A stretch of DNA of 64,000 nucleotides from the NCBI GenBank assembly GCA_034620365.1, contig JAQGEQ010000186.1:372001-436000 (forward strand), in the 5' to 3' direction. A program made the translations under genes and the position numbers. Origin of the DNA: Pegea sp. RAD2-039 (Eukaryota > Chordata > Thaliacea > Salpida > Salpidae). This document shows positions 61,044 through 64,000 of the stretch, one piece after another (position 1 is the first letter of the stretch; every line of letters starts with the position of its first letter). Under the pieces are notes generated by a model that ran no database searches, was not told where the DNA came from, and worked only from the letters and a program-made list of their open reading frames with translations.

Positions 61044-64000
61044 AATTGTAAAATCTATCTTTTTTATGGCAAATCTTCTAAAGTAAACGTTTCAAATGTT
61101 ACTTTTTGTAATTTTCTTGAAATTTTCTATTTTAATCTATTTGCTGTCATGTTTTTTACTTCAAATTTATCTTGTAAAAAATTGAAAATTTTGGTAAGAG
61201 TTCAGATAAAACTTTTTGCCAAAAATTTAACAGCAAAAAAGCTTTAGAAATGACAACTGAAATAAACTATTTGCTAATTAGTTTTTGCTCTACTTTCTCA
61301 ATAAATACAATTACTAATTATACTTTTACAATAAACTGAAGCTTGAGGTTTTGACAAACCTAGATATTTTCTTTCTTTTCTTTTAAAAGTGTTTAAATAT
61401 CATGAACAGAATAAGAAACTTTTGAATGTTTAATTTACTGAAACTGATTCAATTATTCGACAAATCAATTCAAGTAATTTGATAACACCCAAAAGTCTTA
61501 TAATAAAAATTAAGCTTGTTCTTAAGTCTGTAGAATTCTATTGAGATTTTAAACTCATTAAACTAATTACAAGCTAAAGTGATTTTGAATGGTGGAAAAG
61601 CTTTAATTTGTAAGATCAGCAAAAGATTATGAATTCTCACTTGGGAAAATTTAATAAAAATAATTCAAATTGATTTATCTTTGAAATGTAAAATTTTATC
61701 GGCTTATAATACCAGTCCAAGCAAAAGTGTCACGAAGCCTAACCTTGTGCATGATGATTGAGAGTTATTTGGAATTTTGAAGATTATAATGTTTCTGTTT
61801 TGAGAGTTTAGAATAAAATCTATTGAATAAAATTCATAATAGCTTGAGATAAGTTTATTAAAGTAATATTCTGAGATTAAATCGAAATATGAGATTTAAT
61901 CTTATATTTCCATTATTATAAGACTTTAATCATATTTATAAATTATTTAAATATTATTTAAGTTATGTAGTTTGTATGTTGAAGTAAAAGCAATTTATTT
62001 GATTAAATTATTATTAAAATAGACCAAATTGTTTTGTGATGGTAACTAGACCATGAGAATCGATATATACAATAAAAAGATTTTGTCAGCAATCCTATTA
62101 CGCTTGAATAGTTTTCAAATTTTTAATTCAATTTTGCTGCCATTGATTAAGAATTTTCCAGATTTAAATTCAAAGATATAAAAAGAGCTTTTAGTTTATT
62201 GGCTACTTGTAATTTTTCATTACAAGACGATTACATTAAAGAAATTAAATGTTTTGGACTTATAAGGTATGTTTTAAATAAATTATGTTTTGAGTTTTTT
62301 AAACTAATTTTAAATCATTGTTACAATAATTGTCTAAAGGATTTAATGAATATGACATAAACTTAAAAAAACAAAGTGAAATAATTAAATGTGTTTGATG
62401 ATGATGATAGAAATAATATAACTTCCGCTACGGGTTTGACGTAAAACTCAACCCTAAGCGTCTTTATATTGTAATATTTAGACGTATTTGTTTTACTGAA
62501 TGTTTTTCAATTTACAAAAATTACTTTTGCGTACTTGTATTAAGTCTATATACAAATAAGCAAAAGCTAGAACTTTAACGTAATCAGTAAACGATTTTAT
62601 TGGTAAAATATCATAAAACTTTCATTTGTAAAGCAAGTAAACATTAACAGATGTTTTGCTAATGAGAGGTTGTCAATATTTTCTATTATACAATGACTAC
62701 AAGTTTAATTTCAAAATATTTTCCACATCAGTTTTTAATTTGATATTTACTCAAGTATAGTCACTTATATATAGCAAAGAAAAATCAAATTTAAATGCTA
62801 AATATAAAAAAGTTTTTTCTCTATAAGGCTACTTTGTATAGTAGATATGAGATTATTTGAAAAAATTAGAAAAATTTAACTTCGATGTAAATGTATATTT
62901 GCATAAATTTTTAAGTTTATTTCTGAAGTAAAAAACAAATTATAATCAAATTTAATTTTGAATTCTGTTAGCTTTTTGTTTTATTTCATAATCTTTTAAG
63001 TTAGAAGTTTTTTTTTTCAAGTTTGAATATCATAGTGTTTACATTAAAAATATATGATATAAAAATCTAATTTTAATCAAGTTTAAACATTTTGTAAATC
63101 ATGTATTCATAGTAGTATAAACTTGTTTTCAAAACAGGAAACTATTTGTAAATATAAATTCATTCTTTACATGTAAGATTATATTGTAGTGTTATAAATC
63201 ATGTGAAGGTTCATAATACAAAAAGCTAGATGAAATTACATACATACTACGTTATTATTTGTTTTCTTGTAAGTCACTGAATAGAATTTCTTTTTTTTTC
63301 TCTACACTCTCATTTTGAAGAATCTAGTCTATCTAGCCAGTTACTTGTTTAAAGTCAGAACTCATATTTTTCACTCAAGGTATAGAATTGTTAATATTCA
63401 AAAGTTATCTTTATAAAGTTTTTAAAAGAATTTACTCTTGGCTTTTTTTTTTAGAGATTATTATTTTTTTTGCTTAAGTATTAAAATATTGATCAACACA
63501 AGGTGGTTTTTTAAACTGGATAAAAATAGAAAAGTTTTGTTTGTTTAGAAAAAAGTAAATTTTTTATAAAACATTTATTTTATGAATAAAATTTACTTTT
63601 TCTTTTTATTATATATCCAGTTGTCTCTTATAATCGGTTGTTTTCAATCTTTTATCAAAATCTTTTTTGTGAAGTTTGTTTTGGTAACATTAATTTTTTA
63701 TTGATAAAATTTATGATTATTAAAAATTGCAGTCAATAAATCACTAAAAAAGGTATTAAAACACAAAAATATTATTTCTTCTGTTTACTGCAAAGTGTTT
63801 TTTATTGTTGTTCAATTATTTTGAACTTTTTAAACGCCTATTTTAGTGTTTATTTACTTTGTAAGAAAATATTTTTAATTTTAAAGTTAGTTTAAAAAAA
63901 TAGCTTTTTAAAAAAGGTTAAAAATACATTTTTACCCGGCTGTTTACAAAATAAAGATTTGTTAAAACTGTTGTTGTTTACGTCTTACATGATACAGTGG
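61044..64000. other. AT-rich intergenic DNA to the window end
   Basis: No gene, RNA, LINE tail or TGACGTCA palindrome seen. Confidence 0.5.

Overview
The window is nuclear DNA of an AT-rich metazoan with motile cilia. It holds ten confidently assembled protein-coding genes, all but one split by GT-AG introns that I joined by reading phase, plus a few weaker ones. The gene set (outer-arm axonemal dynein heavy chain, RalGPS-type Ral exchange factor, LDLa-ectodomain rhodopsin-type GPCR, fibrinogen-domain and CUB-LDLa membrane proteins, alpha-1,3-fucosyltransferase) fits an invertebrate bilaterian. I cannot fix the phylum from sequence alone; a tunicate is one possibility, as are other lineages with very short introns. 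Most dynein introns are only 45-63 nt.

Layout: (-) dynein beta-type heavy chain, N-terminal half only, 1-11226, its few long introns built mostly of minisatellites. (+) kynurenine formamidase, 14966-16521. (+) p24-gamma/TMED1-5 cargo receptor, 18772-20046. (-) RalGPS, 21569-30421, with a complete (+) fibrinogen-domain gene (25475-27961) nested in one intron. (-) small three-exon gene of 81 codons, 33988-35733. (+) 5'-truncated LINE, 36404-36755. (+) lysine-rich orphan gene, 38276-39948. (+) LDLa GPCR, 42737-46624. (-) degenerate tRNA-like sequence near 46.9 kb. (-) alpha-1,3-fucosyltransferase, 48377-51317. A 493-bp direct repeat pair, 52.8-54.3 kb. A head-to-head pair of CUB-LDLa-transmembrane genes, (-) 54868-56966 and (+) 58422-61043. 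The rest is AT-rich intergenic DNA.

The most striking non-gene signal is the palindrome TGACGTCA (often GATGACGTCATC). I counted about 43 copies by eye where base composition predicts under one. Nearly all lie inside genes, in exons and short introns, and about 32 are in the dynein gene. RFX X-box palindromes, E-box arrays, kappaB-like palindromes and CTCF-like motifs also recur. A second structural signal is a conserved 3' hairpin with covarying base pairs shared by three LINE tails.

The genes do not form one pathway. Several products are membrane or secreted surface proteins (GPCR, two CUB-LDLa proteins, fibrinogen protein) or secretory-pathway proteins (TMED, fucosyltransferase); the others serve the ciliary axoneme, tryptophan catabolism and Ral signalling.
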